From Motacilla alba alba (taxonomy: Eukaryota > Chordata > Aves > Passeriformes > Motacillidae), in contig NC_052027.1 of the NCBI RefSeq assembly GCF_015832195.1, positions 9,792,149 through 9,856,148 of the forward strand: a stretch of 64,000 nt of DNA, read 5' to 3'. The position numbers and the translations under genes were made by a program. Shown one piece after another: positions 10,030-23,463 of the stretch. Under the pieces are notes generated by a model. It made no database searches. It saw only the letters and a program-made list of their open reading frames with translations, and was not told the origin of the DNA. How positions within the stretch are numbered: the stretch's first letter is position 1; every line of letters begins with the position of its first letter.

Positions 10030-13000
10030 TTCAGTTATAAGGTGATTACAAACTCATCTAAAAAAGCAAAGATGACTTAAAAATATCCATATACATTTTA
10101 TTTATCTAAAAAGCAAAACAGAAACTGCAAAATACAAACATTTACCATATACACAAAGGATAGGGGGTTGTAGGATTAAATTACAATCCAGGGTTTTGTT
10201 TCAAATACAAATATTCCGTTTTGGAACACACAAAAAATGTTTTAAAATGTTTTAAAAATATTTTTAAGGTTTTTTTTTCTTTAAAAAAAGTTCAGATGAC
10301 ATTTTCAAGGAGGCTATCATCACCCTCGCCTCCTCGCTGCATGTGCTACTCATTATCACATTACTGTAGTCACAGTTGCTAGGAATTTAAATAATTAAAA
10401 AAACACCACTGGTTTTTTTAGCCAAACACATCAAACAAGATGGATCACCTCTTACAATGTGAAGTCCCTGGCAACATTATCAGGTAACAATCACAACATT
10501 ACACTGGAGAAAAAGAACATCCTATTGAACAACGAGCACTTCAGAACAGTACTGGGATGCTGCGGTGCTGAGAGACCAGCGCTGGCTTCCAGGACAGGAG
10601 CAGGTCATGAACTAACTCAACTTGCCCCCTCAGGTTTTGTTTGTTTCATCAGCCTCTCAACAGAATTTTGCCACTGTTTGTTGGTTGTTTTTTTTTTTTT
10701 TTTTCTTTCTATATTGAAAAAAATTCGACTCTTTCGAACATCTCAGCTGCAGAAGCAGGTACATTTAGGAACAGTGTGTATCGTGCTCACTGTGCTACAG
10801 GGCTGAAGCCTTCCCCCACAAATGCACACACACACAGCACGTGCACAGCTCCTTAGCATCACTGAGTTTGACTTTTTCTTTTTTTTTTTAAATTAGCTTT
10901 ATTTTTCCCATTATTTCTTCTGATTTCTCAAGTTATGCCACCTTTTCCCTGTGCTGCAAAGGTAAAAGCGAGCAGCACCATTCTGCTGTGCACTGCAGAG
11001 CCTCAGGGAGCAAGCCTCCCAAACCTGCCTCTTTAAAATTATCTTCAATTTACTTTACTCTTGAACTCGTGGTAATTAAATTCTGACACTTCTACTGATT
11101 ATTTCAAATGAGGACACATCAGCAATACAAAAAGGCTGTGTCTGCCATTCAATTGCCCAACACTATCAGCAGGGTCAGGCTTTTTTCCAGGCACAAACCC
11201 TGTCACTGAAGTTTTCCATCTTTGATGGGGATGGGTGGGTGATTCGTTTTCTTAAAAGTTTTCAACCTGCAAAATTTTGAGCTTGTCCCTGTTTTCTGTT
11301 GAAATGGTGTCTCAAGCTATTTCTGCTCTTGTTTTAGGACATGGGTGAATTGAAATCACCAATTCCCAATGACAACTGGAAAAAAACCACACAAATAATG
11401 TGACTTTTTCTGTTTATTTTTAATAGAAACAAACAAATTTTTTTTTTGCCTGTTTTTTTGAGAAGCATTTTCCATGTACACATTTCTTTTGAGCTGGCAG
11501 AAAAGAGCCACAATCTGGTGGAGGGTGTGGGGCTGGTTATATTCTGGCAGTTTTCCAGTGGGTGCTGGTGCTGGTTATATTCAAGTCTCTCTTGAGCAAT
11601 CTTTCCCATAGGCTCAAACTTACTGCTAACACCGTAAGAAATTTTTTGTGACTAAAATATGGAGCTCAGGGTACCTCTTTTGCACAAGTTCAAGGGTTTC
11701 TTAAATGTCAAGTGTCACCAAATCAACTAAATACTTTGTTTCTTAAGCTTATCTTTGATTATAAGAAATAAAACAAGCTACCAGGGTCTGACAGTTCCTG
11801 ACCTTTGCTCATGCAAATATACAAATACACAACTACACGTCAATCCTAACCACAAGGCTTTGGATGCTGATTTTGGAGAAAACAAGTCCAGGGCAGCTGC
11901 CTGAACCCACACCACACCCAACCTCCCATGCCAGGAGCCATTGGTGCCTACAAGGAGCCAGGAGAGCTCACAAATCGAATCTTAAGGCTTCTTTGGAGGG
12001 GCCATCGTCCAGGATTTTGTCATTACTTTCCCTCTTCCACCACCCCCATTTAGGAAAGACCATTTGGACACCCTGGCAGGTTGGCTCTTTGCAGGCAAGT
12101 GGTGTCTAAACCTCCTCAATCCTCATCCTGAACAGCTTGGCAAGATTTACACACATGATTTGCAGCCCAGGAATAGAAGCAATGTCCTCACTGTGTGCGT
12201 GCATATGAGGGTGGAAGATTTCATCTACTAGTCTACTTAAACACAGATTTATTTTCATTCTTTTTACTGAAAGTGAGCAACTTCCATTGAATCTCCTTGG
12301 AAATGATGTCAGGGTCATCTTTCTTCCAAGTGTACTTGAGCTGCTTAACTAACTTGTCCACTGCATTCGATGCACAGCTTATTTAACATCTTATATACAT
12401 TATGCCTCCAGGAGTGATCCTGCAGGGACCACAAGACATGGAAGCCAATAATCAGTTATTCAAAAGTGTTCAAATCCTTCTCCCACAGCTGGAAGTTTGC
12501 CAGTGATGCAACAAGTGGGAGCTTTGAACCCAAATGTGAAAGCACAACCTCAACAAAACAGAAAGTCTCCTTAGCAAATAAAAACAGACCAGGAGGAGAC
12601 CTGGAAAAGATCTATTGAATGGAGATGTCCATGTGTCTTCAGATCGACCTCAGTTTTTAAACGCTGAGACAAAGAAGAGGAACCAGGAGGATCTGCAGCT
12701 GGGAAGGGAGGATGAACACAGGGCTGGAAACAGCTGCAGGAGGTGCTGTCCTGGCGGCGACAATCAGAGCTCTGCGGATGCTGCTGGGGTTCTCTTGGTG
12801 TTACAGCATCTGTAAGGCCGCGCTATTTTTTCCCCCCTTCTTTTTCTCATTTTGTCCTCTCCTCAAGAACAGCAGTGAAAATCAATTTTGCTGAGCTGTT
12901 TCAGCAGATCACAGCTAGCTCCCCTCCACCCCTAATTCCAGGAGCTGCGCTGCTGCTGCGGGGTGGCCACCAGCACTGTTCTAGATGGCAAATGCAGCTG

Positions 13001-14339
13001 CCAGGCTCTTGTATTTTCATTTACAACACAAGAACAAATCCATTGTGGACCTACTATCTCAAACTTGAAAGAGGACTTTTCTAAGTGTATGGATCTGTTT
13101 GGACCAGATGAAAAGGAAAGCTATAGATGAGAAGGAAAAATAGAATAATAACAACAACAACAATAAAAAACCAGTTCTATTTATGAAATCATACTGTTTA
13201 AACACTGAGATACAGACTACTGGTAAAGTCCCTTAGAATAGATACTCATTCAGAGAGATCATCACTAGTGACAGGTGAACTGAAAAGGTTTGGAAAATTG
13301 AGAAAAATAAGAAATAGATCAGAAAAATCTCACGGGGAAATGTTCCCCTTTACATTTCTACTATCTCTTGATTTCAGTTCAGCTGGAAATAAATACTGCT
13401 GAAACTCTGCTGTTTTCAAGCCCAGAAGACCCCATGAATACAAAGATACATGAAACATGAAAAGGTGTGCGTGTTGTCTTGGTTTATGCTGGCTTAAATC
13501 TCAGGGATCTGGTTCGAAAGATCTTATGCCAAAACTGCACTGTTTTCCCAGATCCAAACCAGTTCATCTATAACTAGTCATGATGCTTTACAGAGAGTTC
13601 CTCATTTACACAAAACAGGTAAAATATGTCATAAGAGTAACAAGTAAATATTGGAAAAAAAATCAGTTGTCTTTGCAGTCAAAATAGGTAGAAAACACAA
13701 ACTTTTTTTTTAAAAATTATGTTTTAATAAATTTGGCAGAGGATCATGTTGAAATGCAAATTAATCACCAAGAAAAGTTTAGAAATCTGATAAAATTGTT
13801 AGGTAAAAACCCCAAACTGTAAAAATGCAAATGTGCTCACTGGAACTCAAACCCCAGATAAAACAAGAATTAAGTACATTTTTTTTTCAGGGAAGGGAGG
13901 AGGGAGAGGAGAACTGTTTTCCAGAAACAATGATTTCTTGGCTCTTGGTGAGTCCCAGCCCTCCCCTGCAGTTGTGCTGAAGAGCACAGCAGGGCCAGGG
14001 AGGCTGACACAGAGAATCTTCAGTGAGGTTGTTGCATATGTGCGAGACCTTTTCACTTGGAACATGGAAGCAACTGATTTGAATGGCACAGTTCGTACTG
14101 AAATGGGGCTGGGTTCTATTCTCTGGTAGTTGTATTTTGAAAGGTGTAGTATTATTCCTCTGGTTCTTCCCACTAAGACACTCTCCACAACACGGGAGAT
14201 GCCTGAACCCCCAGCTGACTTGCTGGAGACATCTTTGATGTAGCCAAACCATTTTTTCCCTAACTAAAGCTTGTCTCAGCTCTATAGCACAAAAGTCATG
14301 TGCAAACTATATAATCTCAAACACAGTTGGATGACAATG

Positions 14340-14345
<6 letters not shown>

Positions 14346-14381
<36 letters not shown>
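14346..14381. repeat. (TA)n microsatellite, 36 bp
   Basis: Perfect TA alternation within the presumed SLC6A6 3' UTR. In RNA it would be a self-complementary UA run. Confidence 0.95.
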
Positions 14382-14386
<5 letters not shown>

Positions 14387-15581
14387 AATAAATCAAGCAT
14401 CAGTGTTTCATCTGCCCTCACAAAAACATTAATTTAGACCCCCTTAACCTTCTACTTCCTCTTCACCCGTGTCTGTTTACTGCAGACACTGACTGTAACT
14501 CAAAAATGAGAGTCCAAGCTGAAGCCCACTAAGAGAGTGGTTTTGGTTACATTTCCTTGCCCTCGATTGTTAAAAAAATAAAACTGCTGCATGCATATTC
14601 CTTTATTTTGGGCATATTTGATGACACCCACTGGCTCTCAGAATTCCTCCTGTAAGCTTGGGTGGTTTCTGCTACTGCCCAGCAGGTGTCATTTAGATGT
14701 TTGCCATCTCCAGCTATGCAAAAATTTCCTTCAGAACTCTCATAACACAGCAATGAGAAAAAAGAAAACATAACTCTACCATGGCTGGTTTTGTTGCTGC
14801 AACTCAGCTCTCTGTTGTAAAAGTATCTACAAATTCAAACTAGAAAGATTTGGAAGTTATAGATGCAGCGATGTTTTGCTTTAATAATTAATAATTATTT
14901 TGGTCCATCTCTTAGTTTTACATCTCCCTGCTTCTGTTACAGGGAAACCAACAAGTTAAGAAATGTTTGTGCTGCTGTGGCCAGTTAGCACATGGGACAA
15001 GAAAAAATGAGATAAAGCTACTGTGTAGGAATGTTAAGAACTGTTTATGTTCCTGTTTAAATAAGTGACAACCTCTGCCTTGACAGACTAAGCTTAAAAC
15101 AGAATAAGCAGATACAAACTCTGCTTTTATCAAGTATTTCTTCTAAATACCTTTGGATAGACTACCCGTGGTATTATAAGAAAAAAACCTGTCTCCCTCG
15201 AATACAATGCCCACATGACAAGGCTGAGTTTTGCCAGAGAACCCGTTCCCAGCACAACCTGCTCAAGTTGAAAAAAAAAAGGCAGAAAAGCAAGAAAAAA
15301 TAATAAAAAGGCTTTTGTCCATGTTTTGGACAGTTTTCAGGGATTCAATTCCCCACAGAAACATTCACCTGCATTACATGAAGTGGATCCCCCATCCCTG
15401 TACTCCTTGTGGGGGTTTCTCTTCACTTCCCAGTCTCACCTGGAATGGTACCCAATTCCTTCTGATCAACACAAAATATTTCAGTGTTATGTGTTCCCTT
15501 TGCTTTAATTTAAATTCCAAAGAGCCCTGACTCTTCAGCAGATAAGAATCATAAATATGTTTGCCACCCTCCAGCCCCCTT

Positions 15582-15629
15582 AAAAATAAAATAAAATAGA
15601 ATAAAATAAAGTAAAATAAAATAAAATAA
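15582..15629. repeat. (TAAAA)n pentanucleotide repeat
   Basis: About nine imperfect units of TAAAA on the plus strand, read as (TTTTA)n in SLC6A6 RNA. They are interrupted by tagaa and agtaa variants. Confidence 0.9.
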
Positions 15630-16987
15630 TGGGTTAATCCAATGATGAGCAAGGAAACTGGGGCCTCTAGGTCCACTACTGCTATTTAGTAACATGGGAC
15701 AAGGGACTCACTTAGTCCTTTTGTCTGCTCCTCCAACAGCAATGACCTCCCTCCCCTAAATAAATAAATAAAGCAAATCCTGGTTACTGAACTTGGAAAA
15801 GCATTTTTGAGATACATGGATGAAAAGCACCTGTTTGCTGTGATATTATTATCATCATTACTATTATTATTAACAATGTGTCTGTTATCAATACCAGTTA
15901 CACCAGGTGAGTGGTTTTGTTCCTCCTCTCAGGGATGACCTGGTTTGTGTTCACCTCTGGACAGTCAGAGTCCAGAAGTGATTCCTTTATTTTCCCACCC
16001 AAACCAAAGTCCAAATGAGGAAGCAAACACCTTAAGCACCCAGAGAGCAGGTGCTGCTTTTCCTCTCTTGCCTGCTCTGCGCTCATCCCTGCTGCCCTGG
16101 GGACAGGCTGCCCTCCCAGTTTGCAGAATTCAAGTTTACACCAGTGCCACCACACCAAAATATGGTTTGCTGGAAAACTCAGGAGCAGGTACCCAACCTC
16201 CCTGCTCACACACAAACAGCAGGCACTTCACTTATGTTAAAAAAAACCTCAAAAAATTTAAAAACAACAAAACAAGACTGAACCATGCCAAATCCCTCAA
16301 ACGCCTTCCCCAAGTTCTCTTCAGTGGGTGTGACAGGGTCCCAGTGCTGTCCCTGGGAGGTACAGCCACAATACTGTTCACATCCAGCTTCTCTGCATCC
16401 CTTGCAACCCCTCCACTCCAGCTGCTTGGCGATGTCCTTACCAGGGACTGCACTAAAAACTGAACCCACTCCCCAAAGTGACCCTGACACCTGTCGTTTA
16501 CCACAGCTGAACCAGAGGGTGGAAACACTACACCTTTGAAAATTCTCTTGAAACGGCATTTTTTAAAAAAAATGTATCTCACAACAGAGCTCCTTTTGTG
16601 TGTTCTGTAGATTACCCTGCTCCCAACCATACCAGCACCTAAAATTGCTTTCTGAGACTTGAATGTATTGCTGGCAAGACAATCAATTCAAGTGGTAAGG
16701 TGTATAATATTTAGAGATAAAGATATATATATTTAAAAAAACCCAATAATAGTAAATTCTTGTAATATGTCTAGTCTGATATGAAAGCTCTCCCTCTACA
16801 GAGAGACGTCTGCTGTGATTACCTTACAAAATATTAAAAAAAAAAACCAACACACAAAAAATAACTTTCTCTGTGAGAAATAAAAATAAATCCTAGTGCA
16901 AATATAAAGCTCTGTAAACCTGGTCCTATGAGAATCTATGGTTAGTAAACGGCAGTTAAAGCAGGTTTATCCTCTCACAGAGAGAGC

Positions 16988-17128
16988 TCACATCATGGTT
17001 TCCACAATGATATGAGTTGGCTTGATCAATCCGCCATTCGAAGTTCCATTGGGGCAGAAGGGGGTGCCACTCTCCGTCTCCTTGGACCATCGATTCACTT
17101 CCTTGGGGGCAGCCACCGCCTTTATCCT
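16988..17128 (-). CDS. SLC6A6: SLC6A6 coding exon 13: C-terminal cytoplasmic tail and stop
   Basis: The exon encodes residues 575-620 and a TGA at 16990-16988, after the acceptor ctctcctgcag. The tail begins [14 protein letters not shown] and differs much from human over its middle. The last ten residues, [10 protein letters not shown], match human. The terminal T-M-M resembles a class I PDZ ligand (S/T-X-hydrophobic), which is inference only. It is joined in phase 0 to exon 12. Confidence 0.95.
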   Translation of the reverse strand, partial: RIKAVAAPKEVNRWSKETESGTPFCPNGTSNGGLIKPTHIIVETMM

Positions 17129-20100
17129 CTGCAGGAGAGAAGGAGAGCACAGCTGAGATGAGCAGAAAACCTCTGAGGAGAGCAGAGGGGAGATGAGCAG
17201 GAGGCCTCTGTGTCTCCACGTGCAGGATGTGGCATTCCAAGGACAGGGATGGTGGCTGTGGGAGATGTGTGGCTCTGTAAGGATGTGGGGATCTCTGGAG
17301 CCTTCAGCTCCTGCTCAGCTGCAGAGCCTTGAGGCAGGGCAGTCAGACAGGAGCATTATCCAGCATCCTGCACACTGGGCTTTCAGTGCTGCACAGGATG
17401 TGTGTCCTCCTCCCTCATTTGGAAACAGCTCTGCCTCTCAGCCAGCCTTCACTGCCAAGTGGCAACTTCTGTCCTACATCTCAGTTCACAAAGGAAGAAC
17501 TGAATGGCATCTGACCAGTGTGTACTCTCTTTCCTTTCCTAACATGGTCTTTGAAAAGTGTTTTGGCTACTTTTAGACTTGTCTCTCATGGTGACAATGG
17601 TGACAATGAAGGCAGGAAAATTAACACTTATGCCCCGGCCACAGCTGAAAAAGGCCATTAACACTTGGACGAAAACAAATGCAAATGTTTGTGCTCTGGG
17701 ATGTTTGGGTTTGGTATTTTTTTAAATTCTATTCTCTTTTTTCCTAACCCAAAGTGTCCCACTTTCTTCTCCAAAAATACCCCGACCTGCATTTAAGATC
17801 AACTTGTTAGACAAAAAGAAAACTAATCTGAAAACTTTGAAGAGAACTGCTAAGTGTCATGCTTGCACAGCCTCTAAAAACTTTCCACCACTAGAAAAAA
17901 AAAATACAGGAGCCCAGACTGAACTGAAAAGGGCAAGAGATTTCCTGCAAATCCAAACCTGAGGGAATCTGCACTGTCAGGTCTAAATCAGACACTAACT
18001 TTTCCAAATACCAGGACAATCTGAATCCAGTTTTTCAGTTTGAAATAAAATAAACATAAATTTAAAAAGCTAAAAAGTGAAGTCCTCTGTCAAGAGGGTT
18101 TAACTTTTATTTGGTCCCCCACAGAGAAGACCATGCCTGAGAGACACACAATCCACAGGTGTATCTGAATTTCCTTGAAATTCAATGAGTTTTCACACAA
18201 CCAGGCTTGACCCAAGTCTCTCTTTCTTTATCTTGCTTTCCCAGCAATTTTCAGGATGGTGCTTCTGTGTCCCTGGGGACTGGAGAAGAGAAACCTGAGA
18301 CCCAGATACACCCCAGTCCTTGAATGTTTGTCTGCACGTGGAGGTAATGATTTGCCAAGCTGGAAGCTGCACAAGTGGGACATGAGTAAAATCACTTGGT
18401 GTTTATCTGAGAACAGAAGGCTTTGTGTTTGTTCTCTTTTGCTGTTTGCCCAGAGGACAGGTGATCTTTAACAGCTTTATTTGCCTTACCTGGGCAAGGT
18501 GGCAGTTTTCCAAGCATTACTTTGTATAAAACACAACAAGTTAAAGCTCCCTTTCCTCTCCAGACAGACACTTGGTTGTTCTTACCTCAATGAGTGACCC
18601 ATCTGACCGAATGATGCGGATGACCATCACCATAGGGATGCAGATCATGGAGGAAAGGGCAAGAACCCAGCCCAGGCCAATTGCCCAGTCTGGGTATGTG
18701 TAGACCTTGTTGTAGGTCAGTGGTTTATACTTGGCCAAAGAAAAGATAAAGCACCCCTGTGGATGAGAAAGGAAAACAAAGTGAGGCTCAAAAAATGCTT
18801 AAAGCAGTAGGGCCCTGGTGTAACCACTGGCCCTGAGGAGGACAGGCCGTGAAAGGCAGAGCTGATGGATACCATATGTATTTTAAACCAATGGGAGAAT
18901 TGTTCTTCCATTTCAATCACTGGAAGAGCATCTGCATCTGCTTACAGCATCTGCTGTGTGATGACAGAGTGCTGAGATGGTGCTGAACAGCTGCAGTACA
19001 CTGCCAATTCTTCTTCAGGGCTCAACTATTTGCTGTGCACTGCAAGATTACCAGGATATTCTTCCCACCCAATGAAATACTTCAAGCCAAAGTCTGCCTC
19101 AGACTGCTAAAGTCTTTTTATTACAATGGCCTAGCAGTCCTATGTCTTAAAGTAGGGACTGCTCTTTGGAGAGCGAGTTTTCTCTTCATCAATGTAGAAA
19201 TTTGCCAATCCTAAGAAAAATCCACTTAAACATAGCCAACTGCAATTTGTGCAGGCACAGTAGAGAGCTGTGATGTTAGAAGCTGACATCTGAGAACACG
19301 ATGTCTTTGCAAGGTATGCTCAAGCCTTCAGCTTCTCTTTGCAAACTGAATGCAACAGCCTTCCCTTGAAGAGAAGCAGTAAGAGGGGGCTTAGCACTGC
19401 CAAGTGCAAGACTTGAAAGAGCACAGGTCAGTACTCACCACGCAGAGAACTGGTGTGATCACAATCCAGCTCCACTTCATCCAGGGACCAGGTCTGTATC
19501 CAATCATATCCTCAATGGCATCATAAATATTATCAGCGCCTGCAAGAATCGAGCAAATACAAGCCCTGTAAATACTGTAGGATTAAAGCTGCTTTCCTAG
19601 GCTCCCCAAGGGGTATTTAAAGTGAAAATGAGGGTATCATACGTATTCTTCACATGCTTCCCACAGTTGTGAAGTCCAAGATGATTTCCTTGAAAAGCTC
19701 GAATGTTGGGGGATCTCTCATCCCACCCTCCCCTCATTATTTGCCTGCAGGAGTGCGACTCTAATCTCTGCTGCCCCCATCACACCCCCTCTCCTCTCTC
19801 CAGACTCTCGCTGAACTTCCCAGAGGGATCACCATGAGAAAGACTTGACAGCAAACAGTGCACCTGCTTCTACAGAAATCTGACTTTGTTTTGCTTTTCT
19901 GAGGCGATGGAATTCATGGAGAATCGGAGAAATAACCAGTCCTAATCAGCAAACATCTGATTATTGCCCAGCCACAGCTCGGGCAGCTACAGAGGCCACT
20001 GTCAGACCGTGGCGCTTGGCATTGCCAAAAGGAATGGGGCAGAATATATTTTCAGCTTTCTTTTTGTACTTTCTGTTTGGTTGGCTTGTCCCTCCAGACA

Positions 20101-23100
20101 TTGCAGCTCTGAAAGGAAATTCTCTGAGAGACAAACAGAAATTTTCATGGCTGGCCACACTTTCAACTCTCACCTCTAAACTTAACACATGAAAATGCTT
20201 AATTGTGCCCTTATTAATTAGCAATGGAGGAACACTCATTTTTTTGTGGAAAAAACACTGGAGATTGGATTCATCCCAGATGCAAATTTGTCTCCAAGAG
20301 GTCAGGGAAAATTTATATTAGTGGCATGTGCCTGTTGCTGGGAAGAAGACTCTGGGGCGGCTGATGATTAAATATTTGGCTAGCAAAATTGTCACTGACT
20401 CATCAAAAGTTATGATATGAAAGGATTCTCACTTACCATAAACCCAGGCTACAGCAATACATTCAAAGAATGCAACCCACAAAAGGCATACACCACTAGC
20501 TGCATAGTAGTCAAAGAGTTGAAAAACATACATGCCACCCTGTTAAAGAGAGACGCAATTGGTTAAGATCCAACAGGAAAAAAACCCCAAGAATTCAGGC
20601 CTGGCTCCCAGTAACATCTACCAACATATCCCAGTGACTCCCGTCCAACAAGAAGCAGCATCTAGCAAACAGGTAAGATAAATATTTGGCATTACCTTCC
20701 CCAGGGAATATGCATGTTTACTACAGGAATAACTCCAAACAAGACAATGATTAAACAAAATTAAGCCACTTAATATAATCTACTGAGACACCTAAATCTT
20801 TCCATCTTCTAAGTATTTTAGGATGGGCATTTAAAAGAAACAAATGGTTGCCTCCTAACATTAACACCTTAAAAAGACTAAAAATGAAGTCAGTTCATCA
20901 GGAGGGTCTTCATTTATTTATTGAGTCAAAAGGCTGCTTTCATGAAAATAGTTCGTTTTTTGTTTTATAACTCTATTTATACTCTGCTGTTAGACTCTAC
21001 TCTTACTACACTGCACTTTCACTTGAAAAACTGTGGGGTTTGGGCATTTTTGTTACAGGTGCTATTTTACCTCCCACAGTCATGCTCTTTCAGTTGTTTT
21101 TAAAATCTGGCTTGGATTTTATTTTGAAGATAAATATCACAACAGTGCAGGCACTGGAACATATTCCTGTCTTGTTTACACTAGAATAAATCAAGTGGAA
21201 TTTAATTAATTCAAATCTGTGTAAGATAAAAATCTCTTTCCCTGCATGCCACTGGATGAGTTCTCAAAGTGCTCTGCTGAAGGTTTCCCCTATGTTTCAT
21301 CATTTAGGACTAGATGTTAATACTCATACTCGTGTTGACTGGTACCTGAGATCAGATTGAATTTAATGAGGTTTCATGTATCTGTTCCTGTGACTGAAAA
21401 GGGACATATCACTCCCATTCAAAATGCTTTCAGAGCTAGGGATGAAAGATGATCTGTCCATCTAAAAAGCACTCCTCCTCTGAGTCACTAATGCTTTGCA
21501 GTCTCAAACATAGCTAAAACTGGCCTGAAAAATGGCTGAAGAAGAAGGCAATTTGCTGCACTGGTGGTACTTACCTCAGTCACCATAGTTAGTCCCAGAA
21601 GATAGCTAAGGAAACACACTATGGCGATGAAGATTTCCCGTCGGTAACCCTTCCTTAGGAAGGATGGGTGCAGATCAACTAATGACGTGATCTGTCCTTC
21701 AACTTCAACAAACTACAGGGGGAAAACAACAGTGGAGAAACGACTTGAAGATTACCTGTTATGCAGTTCATCCAGGCTCCTGCTTGAACAAACCCTCCCC
21801 AGCAACACCCCAGCCCTGTGCTCTGTGCTGCTCTCGATAAAGAAACGGAAACGGCTCCTTTGTAAAGCTGAGGTTGGAGCCTGGGAGAAGCTTTCAGGAT
21901 GGAACAAGCTTTCAGAATTTCTTTTCATTACCTAAGAAGCCTTATGAGCTAAAAAGGGGCTCTGCAAATGCAAGCCACAAGGACGAGGGAAGCACTTATG
22001 TGCCTGATGACAGGAAGGCACTTATGTGACTTTTATGCTGTCACTGTCCCAGATGAACACAGGATGTATGCTAGAGAAGAGGCAGAGGGAAAACACTCAA
22101 AAAAAGTCCAAGCTAGGAGAGTACCTCCCAGACCTTTTCTGATGTGCCAGGAAACATCACAGATATTAGTTAGGCTAATTCCACAATTTGATATAATTCT
22201 GCTCTTGGGTATGTTAGTCAAAATCCAGCCAAGGCAAAGCATACTGTGATGTGAAAGAACACCTCTTCTTGACTGAACGTGGAGCTGTGAGAGGAGTATC
22301 TCTGACTGAGGCTCTGGGTACTTCTGCAGCAATAATGGAGCTGCTCATACAGTTCACATTCAATGATCTGGCAAACTATTTGCACTTGCAAACCAAAAAT
22401 GAAGCTCTGAATAAATGAGCTGAAAGACTTTATCTTGCTTCATGATAACTGTATTTATACTCACTTGTCTTTCGAAAACTATACAACTGTGTAACTTGAG
22501 TTAACTAAAAAACACAAACTGGATTTGAATAAAAGTTGGAAGTTAATTCAAAAACAGATCTTTCTGCAGCTGGAGGAAAGCAACTACTGAACTTCCCCAA
22601 GCAAAACCATAGAAGGGATCTTTTGACTGATCTGTGCTTTCAACCTGTCAAGGTACAAAAGCACCAAGCTCACTGAAGACACGAGGATATGGACTGGAGG
22701 TATCCATCAAGGCCTCCTCTGTAGAAAAGATCTTCACTTTAAGTAGATACATCATCTTAACTAATAACTTATCTTGGGGAACCTAAGACAGAAGTTTATT
22801 TCAGAAAAAGCTGCATTTTCCTACCTGGCACCTCATTGCTCTTGCAGCACCCAGAAATGCCCTATAACAACCCTACTCTATTTCCTGAAGTTCTATTTTG
22901 GAAATAGAGACCGTTCTGCAAACGGATTTTGTCCTCCACCAAATTTTATTGCATCCTGTCTTGTTACTTTGACTTGTGTAAAACTGGTTTTCTTTTTAAA
23001 TGCAACCCTTTCCTTTGAGCTGATTTGATCTAAAACTGCTCTGGCATTCCAGAAACCTGCTTGACTGCACTCCAAAAAAACCAGAGGGGTGGAGGAGAGA

Positions 23101-23406
23101 AATTAAGCGCTCCAATTAGTTTTAATCATTCTGCACAGTGAGGAGCTTTTTAAAATTACTAGACAGCTTCCAATTTGCATAAGCATAGGGTTGCTGAACC
23201 ACAGCATTGGGTACTTTCACATTTACTTAGGAGCAATTGAGAGTTGCTCAGTAGAGTTCAAAGATTAAGCCATAAAGAGCAATTTAGAGCAAATGAAATG
23301 AAAAAAAAAGTCGGAGATTAAGTACACAACAAGTGGGTAAAAATTCCATTTACAGAGCTCTCCTCATATGAGAGAGCATTTAGGCTACAGAAACATTTCA
23401 TCCTTA

Positions 23407-23463
<57 letters not shown>

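Larger units (their letters stand above)
10005..16987 (-). other. SLC6A6: SLC6A6 3' UTR (probable full extent)
   Basis: This is the sequence downstream of the TGA stop. The most distal good site is an AATAAA (TTTATT on the plus strand at 10024-10029) followed on the minus strand by a long T run, which gives a UTR of about 7 kb. Other minus-strand AATAAA hexamers at 15987-15992, 14602-14607, 12248-12253, 11413-11418 and 10898-10903 could give shorter mRNAs. It contains a (TA)18 run at 14346-14381 and a degenerate (TTTTA)n tract at 15582-15629. No protein-coding signal was found. The extent is inferred from signals, and the true end may be one of the proximal sites. Confidence 0.55.
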
